DNA of 64,000 nucleotides, from NCBI GenBank assembly GCA_946811185.2, contig OX328106.1, positions 49,302,311 through 49,366,310 on the forward strand, written 5' to 3'. The stretch comes from Hippopus hippopus (Eukaryota; Mollusca; Bivalvia; Cardiida; Cardiidae). The first letter of the stretch is position 1. Each line of letters starts with the position of its first letter. The notes beneath the pieces are model-generated. The model did no database searches, was not told the origin of the DNA, and saw nothing but the letters and a program-made list of their open reading frames with translations. Shown here one piece after another: positions 12,465 to 24,175 of the stretch. Position numbers and translations under genes: made by a program.

Positions 12465-12680
12465 TAACCCTTAACGTGCTATATTAGTAAAATGAAACTG
12501 TCAAGTCGATAGTAAAAACCCGAATGTTGCCAATTCAAACTGAATATTTTTTAGAAAAAATATATCCTTATTGCAAAGTGTAGATCAAAGATCAGACTGC
12601 ACATTTTGTGCAGGGAGGGGGGAGGGGAGGAACAGATCTACACTGTCCGCCGAAGGTTGGTGAGTCGCGCTATGCACAAT
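12465..12680. mobile_element. Family B element with right stem replaced by a G-run
   Basis: Left stem AAAGATCAGACTGCACATTT is normal; where the complement should be there is AGGGAGGGGGGAGGGGAGG, then ATCTACACTGTCCGC. Confidence 0.72.
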
Positions 12681-12806
12681 GATGGTACTATATCGCTCTC
12701 CATTGTTGACAATAGTTTGAGTCCCCTTTTGGTTAAGAGCTTGGATTTTACATTTTCTTATTTTAGTGACCTTGACCTTTACTTTAAACAGATGGGTGAT
12801 TGATTT

Positions 12807-14106
12807 TTAGCTCTACTGGCTGAAAGCCAGTAGAGCTTATGTCATGGTATGGTTCCGTCCGTCCGTCTGTTAGTCTTTTTCTTGTTTACCCGATAAAGTC
12901 TGCATTTGTGGTCGGATTTTCATGAAACTTACACAGTTTGTTTATCTTATCAATAGCTTGAACCCTATTGATTTTGAAAAGAATCCAACAAACAGTATGG
13001 GAAAAGTAGCCAATTGAAGTTGAAAATTTTCATTTCTTGTTTACGCGATAAAGTCTGCATTTGGCATCAGATTTTTGTGAAATTTGCACAATTCCTTTGT
13101 ATCATCAACAGCTTGAACCCTATTGATTTTGAAAAAAGTCCAACAAACAGTATGGGAAAAGTAGCCATTTCAAGTTGAAAATTTTCATTTCTTGTTTATG
13201 CGATAAAAACTGCATTTGTGGTCAGATTTTCATGAAACTTGCACAGTTGATTTGTATCATCAACAGCTTGAACCCTATTGATTTTGAAAAAAGTCCAACA
13301 AACAGTATGGGAAAAGGAGCCATTTGAAGTTGAAAATTTCCATTTCTTGTTTACGCAATAAAGTCTGCATTTGTGGTCAGATTTTTATGAAACTTGCACA
13401 GTTGCTTTGTATCATCAACAGTTTGAACCCTATTTATTTTGAAAAAAAAATCCAACAAACAGTATTGGAAAAGTAGTCATTTGAAGTTGAAAATTTCCAT
13501 TTCTTGTTTACGCGATAAAGTCTGTATTTGTGATTGGATTTTCGTGAAACTTGCACAGTTGCTTTTTATCATCAACAGCTTGAACCCTTGTGATTTCAAA
13601 AAAAAAAAAAAAAAAAGAAAGAATCTGACAGTCAGTATGGGAAAAGTAGTCATTTAAAGTTGAAAATTTTCATTTTTTGTTTGGGTAATGACGTTCATAT
13701 TTTTTCATCCAATTCTTTCGAAACTTGCACAGATTGATTGGTTCATCAAGGGATTGAACTCTATTAAAAGTGAAGAAAATCTAGTAATCAGTTTAGGAAA
13801 AGGAGCCATTTGATGACTTGGTATTGTTTACTAAACAAAGTTCACATTATTAGTCACATTTTTTTGAAATTTGCTAGGATCGTTAAATACAATGCATACT
13901 GAAACCCTATCATTGGTTTTGAGAAATTGTACTTCAATTTTTTTCACTATTTATTCAATTCACCATGCCTTCTTATGCTGTCTTAGTGGGTTCAAGCCCA
14001 TTTCTTTTTTTTTTTTCCTTTTTCATGAATTCATAATGTATGCTAGCAAAAAAGCGAAATCTCTCCCAGTAGAGCGATTTCAGGCCCTCAAGGGCCTCTA
14101 GTTTTT
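12807..14106 (+). mobile_element. Second Helentron-like family with 155-bp internal repeats
   Basis: 5' end TTAGCTCTACTGGCTGAAAG with hairpin GGCTGAAAGCC; 3' end AGTAGAGCGATTTCAGGCCC then GGCCCTCAAGGGCC hairpin and CTAGTT. Internal copies of TTCTTGTTTACGCGATAAAG start near 12880, 13036, 13191, 13346, 13503 and 13676. Confidence 0.73.
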
Positions 14107-14227
14107 AATCGAGATCTACCATAGATCACGTGACCCGAACTGTTTGATCAATCATTCTGTCTACCATCCTATGGTGTCTAAATATGAAAGATCAATCGAG
14201 TTGATCCTGTTGTTTTTGCAAGGAAAT

Positions 14228-14452
14228 GGTTTACCACGTGATTCTGACTTTTAGTAACCTTGCGGAAAAAAAGGTGTTGAAAAAAAAAAATGTGAGAAAA
14301 GGGGAAAATGCTGGTAACCAGCATTTTTCCCTTTTCTCACAATGTTACCTACCTTATCAAAGACAAAAATCATCCATTGAGCTTCATTTAATTTGTCGTC
14401 TGCATATGCTTTCAATTTGGCCTGGTCCAAAAGTTTGTCAATCATATTCACT
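14228..14452. mobile_element. Family A palindromic MITE
   Basis: Core GGGGAAAATGCTGGTAACCA and complement are intact; outer ends have lost TTAA. Confidence 0.72.
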
Positions 14453-14745
14453 CACAATGACGGTTTTCGTGCCAAGGTTAGCTGAAAAAAAAAAAACACC
14501 TTGCAAAAACTACAAGAAAGATCGAAAAATTTACACAACGTATCTTTGAAGTACAAAAATATTTGTGAAGTATTATGCTTTCGATTGTGAAAGTACAAAA
14601 GTGTCGTTTTTATACTGCAATCGAATCCTTTCAGTTTATTGACATTGCATTGAACTGCGCACTTATTCAGTGCAGCAAATTTAAGTACATAATGATTGAA
14701 GTTTGTTTGCAGAGTTATGCCGTTTATTATCAAAAAAACATTATA

Positions 14746-14998
14746 GGCCTGCAACACGGGAAAAGGGGTATTCGGACATTTGCGTAAAGTATCGTCTCGG
14801 ATCAGCCTGCGCAGTCCGCGCAGGCTGATCCGAGACGGCACTTTACGACTACATTAGTCTTGCGCAAAACAGAAAATTACATAGAAACGGAAATTGTCAG
14901 ATTCGGATTAGTCTGCGCGGACTGTGTAGGCTGATGCAGGACGACACTTTAAGCAAATGCCCCTTTTGCCGGATGCCCCTTTTCGCGTGTTGCAGGCC
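14746..14998. mobile_element. Double-palindrome MITE (family C), copy 2
   Basis: Full copy from GGCCTGCAACACGGGAAAAG to CGCGTGTTGCAGGCC. The centre is inverted relative to copy 1 (GCGCAAAACAGAAAATTAC), so it sits in the opposite orientation. Confidence 0.82.
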
Positions 14999-15925
14999 TT
15001 ATCTGTATGCTTTTACCGAACGATCCAGTGTGCTTACCATCCAAACGAAATTGACTTTATGTAACATTGCGGGAGGAAAGAAATTGCAGATTATTATCCT
15101 TCGATGTTTCAACCTTTGCACAGACAGATTCCATAATTTTATCTACATTTGAATTGTCCTCTACAGATGCTTTCAGTATATTTTGTCTCTGGTAAAGAAT
15201 TAAGATTTTTTCGAGCCAATTATCCTAACTCGACCTTTTTCGGCGGCTGAAAAAAGCGATCCACCGAATCTCAGAAAGAGTTATCTTAGACTGCCTTACA
15301 AAACAAGCGGACAGTATAGATCCAAAATCAGACTGGACGTTTTAGGCAGTCTGGTCTTGATCTTTGTCTTCCCTAAAAAGCCCAAGTGTTCGGCTATGGC
15401 GCTGAAACGGTTAAACCTTTATTTTAACTTATAAAATTTTGTGCTTCGCTAAAAATTGAAGAGGAAGATTGTCAATCAGAAATCGCAGACTGATCTTATT
15501 TCTATAATTCATACTTTGCGAAAAATGAGCCCTCCGCTAATGCATGTAAAATTCCCAATTTTTGCGCTGAAAGGGTCAACTAATGAATACCAGATTCCTT
15601 ACTGGTCATAAGATTGTTAGCCTACTTCCTATTTTGGGACATGTTGCCGATTTCGCTTAGTTGTTTTTAACAGGAGACTGTTTCGAACTTAGGCTGGTTG
15701 ACATAGCTTAGTATATTTAGCACCCGTTTCATGATATTTATCTATAGGCAGAGCAAAAGAAATATTATGTGGTTCTGCAACGTTCATTTAAATTAATTGA
15801 CGAGAAAACGAATAATCTTCTCTTATCTACGTCAAATATCGTGTATTGATTTGTTCGGCTATTATTTTTTTACAGAGTTCTCTTTTGTGGAGAGTAAAGC
15901 AGTTTTCCGGTTTGTATTTGTGCAA

Positions 15926-16598
15926 TATGGTGGCATATTTCTGCCGCGAGATACGAGATAGCTATTGCGACAATTTAAGAGAATTATCGTGATAAAACAA
16001 AGTTTCCTGGAAATATTATTTAGATAACAAAAATTTTCACGATAAAAACATCGCGATAATTCTAACTGTTATCATGATTATTTTTGCTTTCGTGCCAATA
16101 ACTGACATTCACGGTATCTATAATTAGATACTGTTTCGGAACATCTTCGTCTTCAACCTCATGAATTCCGCTTTTCCCTAAATGGTTTTAAAGTTGTTCG
16201 TAGGATGCATTTCGAGTCGTCTTTGTGATTTTACAGACTTCTGTTCATTTCCAGTCTTGTCAAAATTAACCAATTAAGGTATAATTGTTAATGATTCGAA
16301 TTTTTACTTACTGCAATCTTGTGAAGTCAAAAACTACCGAGTTCATCCAAATGATAAAATTTGCTATTTATAGATATCGGGAAACAGATAGAACTATCAC
16401 GATAATTTTATCTCGAATGTCAGCTCCGTGCACGATTGAGAAATTTTGCGATAAAATATTAAGTTTATCGTGATATTTTTTTCAGGAAACTTTTCACTAT
16501 CTCGATAAAGTTTTCAGGAAAATTTAACTTATCGTGATAGTTTTCTAAAATTATCATGATAGCTGTCTCGTATCTCGTGGCAGAAATATGCCACCATA
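15926..16598. mobile_element. 673-bp TIR element with GTGCAA target duplication
   Basis: Ends TATGGTGGCATATTTCTGCC and GGCAGAAATATGCCACCATA are exact inverted repeats, continued by ACGAGATAGCTAT. GTGCAA occurs directly outside both ends (15920-15925, 16599-16604). The inside carries many TATCGTGATA-like words. Confidence 0.82.
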
Positions 16599-16834
16599 GT
16601 GCAACCATCAAAGCAGGGCCAGTAGTAACGAAAATTTATTCTGCGGGTTTGCAAGCAACAATATGTGGTTTACGTTTTCCTCTACCTCTTCGTTTTCAAA
16701 CAACGGTTTGCTGCACTATGTAAAGTCTGCTGTAGGTGTTTAATATGTCAATATGGTAAAATACAATACTTCGGTCTATTTATCACTTCGGAACTATTAT
16801 CCAATTCACAGTTTCAAAGTTGTAGCTCTAGACG

Positions 16835-17052
16835 GTTACCAGAACACATTGTTTTAGACCTTTCCAAGTTCAAAGCACTCACAGACGACAAAATACAAGT
16901 GGTGAAAATGATTGGAATTTTCCTTAAAAAGATAGAAAACATTGTGGGAAAAGGTGAACATGTTGGTTGCCAGCATTTTCACCTTTTTCCCATGATGTTT
17001 TCAAAAGCCGTCTCCCTCAAGGAAGTGAAAAGACGGGTTATCGGGTGAAGGT
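16835..17052. mobile_element. Family A palindromic MITE
   Basis: Arm GACCTTTCCAAGTTCAAAGC and a mutated core GGTGAACATGTTGGTTGCCA. Confidence 0.72.
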
Positions 17053-17802
17053 TTTAATGAGAGTATGAACGCGCATGTTTCATTCAAATTGGTTCTATTT
17101 AAGTGTTTACTGTTCAAGTCCTATACCCCTGCTATGAAAAAGTTCAATGTTATTTGAATGTCTTGTAATTTTGATGATTATAAGCACTATAGACTTAATA
17201 ATTTCATTACCCTTATTTTTTCTATTTATCGAACCGATTTCTGAGACCTTTTACCAAATGACGCCGTCTTTTTTTTACCCTCTGAAAGAGGACCTTTGTG
17301 GGAATGTTGAAAGAAAAGTAGAAAATGCCGGTACCAACATTTAGATCGTCCTATTCTAACTATTTTTTCTGTCCTTACGAAATCAAATCCAACTACATGT
17401 TTTTGAGATACATTTAATTTATCGTCTGTAAACGCTCTCTATTTGTTCGTAAATTCTGTTGTCTGATTTCAGATCTCGCTTGCATAGCGACAACGCAATA
17501 ATTATCATGACATGATGTTTTTTTTTGTATTTTAATGCATGATTCACTGTGGCGACTGTACCCGCCATGCAATTGACTTCTCCGTTCTCTCTCATCCAAG
17601 GAGTGCTAAGCAATATCAGACCTTACGCGGACGTGAACGCACCCTCATGCCCCTACATTTGAGTACCGGAAATCAATATTGATGACACTTGGTGGTCTTG
17701 GGGCAAAGCGTAAATCAGAATCTTTATCATGCGCACAATCCGTACTTGCTTTGTAATGGTTCAACATATACTTATTGTGTCTGGCATGATATTTTGATTC
17801 AG

Positions 17803-18103
17803 TGATTGATTACTTGGTGTTTAACGCTATTTTTAAATAATTTCAGTTCATTCACGGCTGCATTGCACCTCTTCATGCTTTTCTCCAGTTTCTAGTACCA
17901 GCACTTCGCACAACATTCTTTCTTAGCCACTGTCTGCTTTCCCACATTAAAAAAAAAAAAGTTCGTGATCTGAGAGGAATGAACCCTGTCGCAATGACTG
18001 TCATCAATACCCGGAAATATGGTTGAGCTGTGAATCGAACCAGCGACCCCATGGACTTCAAGCTCTTTTTGTAACCCACAAAGCTACTGAGTCAGCTATG
18101 GTG
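17803..18103 (-). mobile_element. tRNA-derived SINE, inverted copy
   Basis: Reverse-strand copy: GTGAATCGAACCAGCGACC is the B box complement and GATTGATTACTTGGTGTTTAACGC is the complement of the tail. An A12 insertion sits in the body. Confidence 0.72.
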
Positions 18104-18537
18104 TTTCAACTATACGGGTAGAGTTCGTGTCAATTTGTATTTATCCTATTCCAGACAACTCCGAGTTTTCGACCCCTGCCATTATGGCTTTAAAAAATAT
18201 TGTGGGTATAGAAGAAAATGCCTATTTTATAAATCACCATTACCTCTTTTTCTCACAATGTTTTCTATCCTTCCAAAGACGAATCACACCATTTGCTTTA
18301 CATTTATATTGTCGCCTGCTTACGATTTCTATATGGAAGATGCTTTGTCGTCTGGTATTTTTTTTTCAAACTCTTTATCTGCTAGTGTCGCCTTGGATAG
18401 TTTTTGCGGACTGTGTAGATCAAGATAAGACTGCACAAAACGTACAGTCTGATCTTTGATCTGCACCGTCTGCTACCTGATTGTAATCTTTAATTAAGAG
18501 AAAAGACGAATCTAGTTCGTTGGAAATGAAAGAGCAA

Positions 18538-18760
18538 ACCCTTAGGCTGCTTAGCGCGACTTAAGGAACTTTTACGGACAGTGTAGATCAAGATCAGACT
18601 GCACAGAACGTGCAGTCTGGTCTTGGATCTACACTGTCCGATAAGGAGAAATCCCCCGCCCCAGCCCCCACCCCCCCCCAAAAAAAAGTATGTAATAGCA
18701 ATATTTAGAATTTACTATCTGCTTGAAATTTTTGTTTAACTTATTTAGCGGGTTAAGGGT
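18538..18760. mobile_element. Family B hairpin MITE
   Basis: AACCCTTAGGCTGCTTAGCG to TTAGCGGGTTAAGGGTTAA; perfect core at 18578-18641. A short subtype-b core lies just upstream (18411-18471). Confidence 0.8.
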
Positions 18761-18960
18761 TAAAAAAAAAAGAAAATACTCCAACTATATTAAGGGCGTA
18801 CACAGACATGTATCCCAGACAAAGATCTTAGCCCCCAGGTATCAGTTTCAAGTACAAGTATTTAAAGCGACATGTTACATCAATATTATCAAGTTGGTCC
18901 ATCATCAACATTTTTTACGCTTTTAATTAAGATTCACGCAGCTGTGTGGGTGCAATTTGC

Positions 18961-19024
18961 GGAGAGAGTATGACAAGATCAGCATGCACATACGTGCAGT
19001 CTGATCTTGTTATGCTCTCTCCGC
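18961..19024. repeat. Isolated hairpin related to the family B core
   Basis: GCGGAGAGAGTATGACAAGA pairs with TCTTGTTATGCTCTCTCCGC around GCATGCACATACGTGC. The outer stem differs from family B, but the CAAGATCAG/CTGATCTTG inner stem is shared. Confidence 0.7.
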
Positions 19025-19620
19025 TCTTCTATGGATGATTTTCTCTTTTATAATCACGATAAAATGTCAATAATATAAACGATATGGTTTTTTTTTTGCT
19101 GGAGTCAGCAATAAAATTTAGCAGGATATGTGTTTTTAACTGATGAATTCAGATAGATAGTAAAAGAACCTGAGTTTGAAACCCCGAGCATTACAAACAG
19201 TGTAGATCATAGAAATTAATTCTATGAATTAATTCACTTTTTTTCTTGTTAAATATTTTGGGTATTTCTTCTTTTTTTTCCAAAACTTTTGTAACATGAA
19301 ATCTGAATAGAGCATTTTAACTATGTTACGTCAGCCATATTGTTTTACAAATAGCATTGATAGCCAGAATGTTTTCAAATGCATTCATGTAGGCCTACAA
19401 TGTACAGGGTGTTTCATAATATATGTTATATTTTGAAACTTTCGGAACACGATGTGTTAAACCATAACTGTATGTTTCAAGCATAATTAATACACTGTAC
19501 TCTGTATTTCAAGTGCATCACAATCTTAATTATGGTTTGGTGTTACGAAAATGTTGTACCGTAAGTACTTTGATCCGAATCGTTAGGTTACAAGACAATA
19601 TCCGTGTTCAAACTAGGATT

Positions 19621-19830
19621 TTAACCCTTAAAGCGCCTTTCATGACTATAGTTGACTTTGCAGCCAATATAGATCAAGACCAGGCTGCAGAAAACGTGCA
19701 GGCTGATTTGTGATCTGCACTGTCCGCTTTGCTAAAACACTGTAGAATAAAGCAACCATAAAATTGCAATTATTATGCTTGTATTTCTAAGATGATAATG
19801 TCTGATAGGTTTATTTGGCATTTTAAGGGT
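19621..19830. mobile_element. Family B subtype b
   Basis: TTAACCCTTAAAGCGCCTTT; core CCAATATAGATCAAGACCAG with complement; GCTTTGCTAAAACACTGTAG. Confidence 0.75.
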
Positions 19831-19889
19831 GAAGACGCCTCTCGTCACCATCCACAATCAGAAGGGGCGATGCGTAATAGCTATATTAT

Positions 19890-20150
19890 GGCCTGCAACA
19901 CGCGAAAAGGGGCATTCGGACTTTTGCGTAAAGTGTCGTCTCGGACCAGTCTGCGCAGTCTGCGCAGGTTAATCCGACACGACACTTTCCGTTTTTATGT
20001 AATTTTCTGTTTTGCGCAAGTCTTCTGAAGGACAAAATCTGGTGTAGTCGTAAAGTGCTGTCTCAGAATAGCCTGCGCGGACTGCGCAGGCTGATCCGAG
20101 ACGACACTTTACGCAAATGTCCGAATGCCCCTTTTCACGTGTTGCAAGCC
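19890..20150. mobile_element. Double-palindrome MITE (family C), copy 3
   Basis: Full copy from GGCCTGCAACACGCGAAAAG to CACGTGTTGCAAGCC, same orientation as copy 1, with both GC-rich hairpins. Confidence 0.82.
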
Positions 20151-20770
20151 AGTATATGATATGTGCGAAAAGTAGAACACGCTGGTACTAGTAATCAACA
20201 TTTTCTCCTGTTCCAAGACATTTCCATAAGCAGACTTTCTCAGGACCGTTAAAATCCGGGATCGCTTAGGAAGAGATACATGTTGAATACCAAGATACGT
20301 GGCGCTCGTTGGATTGTGATTTCAACTGCCTTGCTGAGCGGAAGAGAAGGTTCTCATTGGATACAAAAAAAAAAATAATCGAGATGGAATCCTTTACAAA
20401 GCTTCTTGCCAACGAAATCTTTCGCCGTGTACTACGCCATTTTGATAGTCGCTGTTCTTCAGTGTGATAGTCTTTTATTAAAATTGAAATTCTTACGATT
20501 CTCCAACCTGTTTTCCAATTAATCTCCGACTTTTCTATGAAAATACGCGTCGAATTAGATGATATGGTATATACGTCAGATAATTTATTTTAGCTAGGTG
20601 CAAACGTTCAACGTCTGTTTGCGAATTTAAGATTTTTTCTTTTCTTTTTTAACAAAAGGAAATTGGATATGCCAAGTAAGACCTAGTGGCGCCATTTATT
20701 GTATTCATGCACCGAATTAAAAATGCACTGATCTTAAAATTAAAACATCCATGCGCTCATCCATACAAAA

Positions 20771-20901
20771 CAACCGCAAAACAGAAAATTACATAAAAAC
20801 GGAAAGTGCCATCTCGGATTAGCCTGCGCGGACTGCGCAGGCTGATCCGAGACGACACTTTACGCAAATGTCCGAATGCCCCTTTTCGCGTGTTGCAGGC
20901 C
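20771..20901. mobile_element. Double-palindrome MITE (family C), half copy
   Basis: Only the right half (from GCAAAACAGAAAATTACAT through one hairpin to GTGTTGCAGGCC), 620 bp from copy 3. Confidence 0.78.
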
Positions 20902-21539
20902 AATTATATACCATGCTGAAATTTTGTTGAGTGATAAAGAGTTAACTTATTCAAATGCGACGCTGATCTTTCAACATATTGAACAATATCCTTTATATTG
21001 CTTAAAGCACTGAAGATGCTGATGAGGATAAGCAATCTTCAAAGTACCATCGATTCTATTCCCAGTTCCAAGTAAGTTCAGTTCGGATGCGTCGTTTTGC
21101 GTCTTCCAATCTATCATGTTTGCTATTTAAACTTCAGTGGACACAAGCATTTATATGTGAACGGAACAGCTCATTACAGTTTTCATTCAGTATCTTTAAA
21201 ACTACAGACCTTTACATGAAACAAACATGTGTTGCCGCCGTCAACTTTATTGCCAATAACTCGGCGACAGCTTGTACATTTATAGATAGCCGATCCACCA
21301 CATTTCCATGCCTGAGCCCTGGAATTCCATCGAGTCTCTTTCCATGTTTTGTCGGTGACAGCTTGTACATTTATAGATAACCGATTCGCTACACTTTCAT
21401 GCTTGAGCTGGAGAATTTTGTCGTATCTGTCTCCGGGTTTTGATAAATGTTTATGGAATCTAGGACATTGAAAGATGAAAAAAATGCGATGGTTTCATCG
21501 TGCAAAAGACGGAAAATGTCGTGAAATAAAAGTTTTCAG

Positions 21540-21757
21540 CTTTAACCTTTTACTACACAATTCAGAGTTTCAAGGACCCTGAATAAGAAGGCTTTCGAAA
21601 ACATTGTGTGAAAAGGAGAAAATGCTGATAACCAGCATTTTCTCCTTTCCCACAATGTTTTCTACTCTTTCAAAGACAGTTTTCATAATTTGTGCAACAT
21701 AAGATTTGTCATTTGCATTTGCTTTCATTTTGGACAAGTCTAACAAATTGTTAAGTT
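21540..21757. mobile_element. Family A palindromic MITE
   Basis: Left CCTTTTACTACACAATTC, intact core, right end decayed at TTGTTAAGTTAAG. Confidence 0.75.
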
Positions 21758-22315
21758 AAGTTATTATCTCCTGAAACAAATTTACCCATGCCATCCGTGT
21801 AAAAACAGGTAGTTCAATCAAGGTAACATGCAAAAATACAAGAAACAAATGAAAGCATTTTGACAAAAAGAAGAAAGTCCTTTTGTAACAATATCTTCAA
21901 AGAATTATCAAATGAAATACACGAAAAAGTCGTTTGCAGGAAGTAACAATTTAACTCTGTACCACACAATCCCAAATTCTAACGACCCTGAGAAAAAAGT
22001 CTTCTGAAAACATTCTTGGAAAAAGAAGAAAACCGCCGTCGCTAGTAAACATCACTTTTTGCTTTTTCCACAATGTTGTCTACCCGTTTCAAAGAAAATC
22101 TCCCATCATTCGAGTCATATGTAATTTGTCGTCAGCAAATGCTTTTGAACCGGTGTACAATATTGTTGCCTCGTAAAGAATTGAAACATAACGGTTACAT
22201 AACATTGGATACTATGAAAAAGATATTAAGGTCACAGTGTAATGTTCCCAACGAGTAGTGAATGATAGGGAAACTTGTTTAACTTTTTGAATGAAAATGT
22301 TCGTTTATGTAATTG

Positions 22316-22446
22316 ATCCATGCTCTGTGAAAAGGGGATTTAATGCATCTGCAAAAGTATCGACCAGGTCAGCCTGCGTAGTCCGCGAAGGCTGACCTGG
22401 GTCGAAACTTTTTTATAACTGGTCAATTTTCCACATGTCCAAATAT
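22316..22446. mobile_element. Hairpin element (family D), copy 2
   Basis: Shares GCTCTGTGAAAAGGGG, the CGACCAGGTCAGCCTGCG stem-loop and the tail CCACATGTCCAAA with the copy at 4364. A decayed third core lies at 46619-46676. Confidence 0.7.
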
Positions 22447-22646
22447 AAACGTACAACATGAGTCGGTTTTTTTTTACGGAATAAGTTTTACGGATCCATA
22501 ATTATAATGATGACTTGCTTGGTACAATGCACCACGGAGATGTATTAAAACCCCATGTTGCCAGAGAGCCGCTCAATTGCATTAGTTCTCTCAACTATGA
22601 AAAGTATCTTCTTTACCTTTGTTTGCAAAATTGTATTTTATCCTGT

Positions 22647-22875
22647 TTAACTCATTACCAAACGACAAAATTTTTGGCTTGTCCAAATCGAAAGCAGTTG
22701 CAGACGACAAAATAAAAGTGACTGAAAATTTGAAAATTGTTTTGTGAAGGGTAGAAAACATTGTGTGAAAAGGAGAAAATGCTGGTTACCAGCATTTTCT
22801 CCTTTTCCCACAATGTTTTCTAAAGGCTTCTTTCTCAGGGTCGTCAAAAGTAGGGATTGTATGGTAAAGGGTTAA
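22647..22875. mobile_element. Family A palindromic MITE
   Basis: Complete 229-bp copy; right TTAA (22872-22875) is also the left TTAA of the family B element that follows. Confidence 0.88.
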
Positions 22876-23087
22876 CCCTTATTCTGCTGAATAATTAAAA
22901 TGAAACTTTCAAATCTATAGTAAAAACCGATATATAGCTATTTCAGAATTATTTTTTGAAGAAAAAAAAAAAAATCTTCTCATCGGACAGTGTAGATCCA
23001 AGATCAGACTGCACGTTTTGTGCAGTCTGATCTTGATCTACACTGTCCGCAAAGGGTCTTTAAATCGCGCTTAGCGATCTAAGGGTT
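22872..23087. mobile_element. Family B hairpin MITE
   Basis: TTAACCCTTATTCTGCTGAA to AGCGATCTAAGGGTTA; perfect hairpin at 22985-23048. Confidence 0.85.
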
Positions 23088-24175
23088 ACTAATCTTGATT
23101 AGCCTGTTATCGTAGATAAAATCTTTTTGACAAACTCGATATTCCTGTTACGAACTTAGAGGAATAAAATTAGATAACAGTAAATTTGAAAGAAAATACT
23201 TTTGTTTTACCCTTTATATATCAATCCCGATATTTAAAAACCTTTAGGAAGAGGGCCTTTGAAAACATTTTGGGGATAAATACTGGTAACTAATGTCTTC
23301 TCCTTTTCCCTCGGTGTTTTCTACTCTTTCATAGACAATTTTGACAAGATGAGCCACACTTTTAGGTGAGATTGACAAAGCTCGTACGATTCTTGCTTAT
23401 GGAGAAGTAGGTTGAGCGGTTACATAAAATAAGCTCTCAAGAATGCAACCAAGTCCCAGAGCAGACTGCGTGTTCTTTACAGTCTTTCGTGATCTATAAC
23501 GTTAACAAAAGCAACTGAAGTCATTGCTGGTGCTTTAACTATTTGGCCTTTATGAACGTGACTCGGCAACTTATTGCAAACAGTGTAGATCAAAATCACA
23601 AAGCACAGCATGTTGATATGACTCACATATCCCTTTTCCGTGTTCTAATTGTTCACAAAAGTTGTCCGCGTTTTAGCCATTGCAATTAAATACTCTCTTC
23701 AAAGAAGAATTTAACAATTTTAAGAAAACGATATTGTTTCAATTTTTGTGTCACATCAGCATCGATATATCGTGTAGTAGAGAACAAAATAACATTGTTT
23801 TCTGCTTAATCTCTTGAACATTCTATTCGTCACATATGGAAATATTATGAATCAGAAAGTATCTTGAAGTTTCAAAATAAGAGCATAATCGAATCAGTGT
23901 TTGTTCTGTAACATCGGTACGAACCGTCGGACGAAACATCGTTCTGATTAAAGAACACGAGGTAAGCGAAGTAACGGAAAGGAAAGGAATGACCTTTATT
24001 CGATAGTTTTATAAGTTGACTTTTGTATCCTTCCTAACCCTCCTACAATGCTTGTGTGACAAACTAAGTACAAAAACACGTTGCACCTGACATAAAACGT
24101 TAATTATGGGTATTTTAAATCGACTGTTAGAATAGTCTTTGATATAGATGCCAAGTGGCTTAAAGAAGCCATAAT

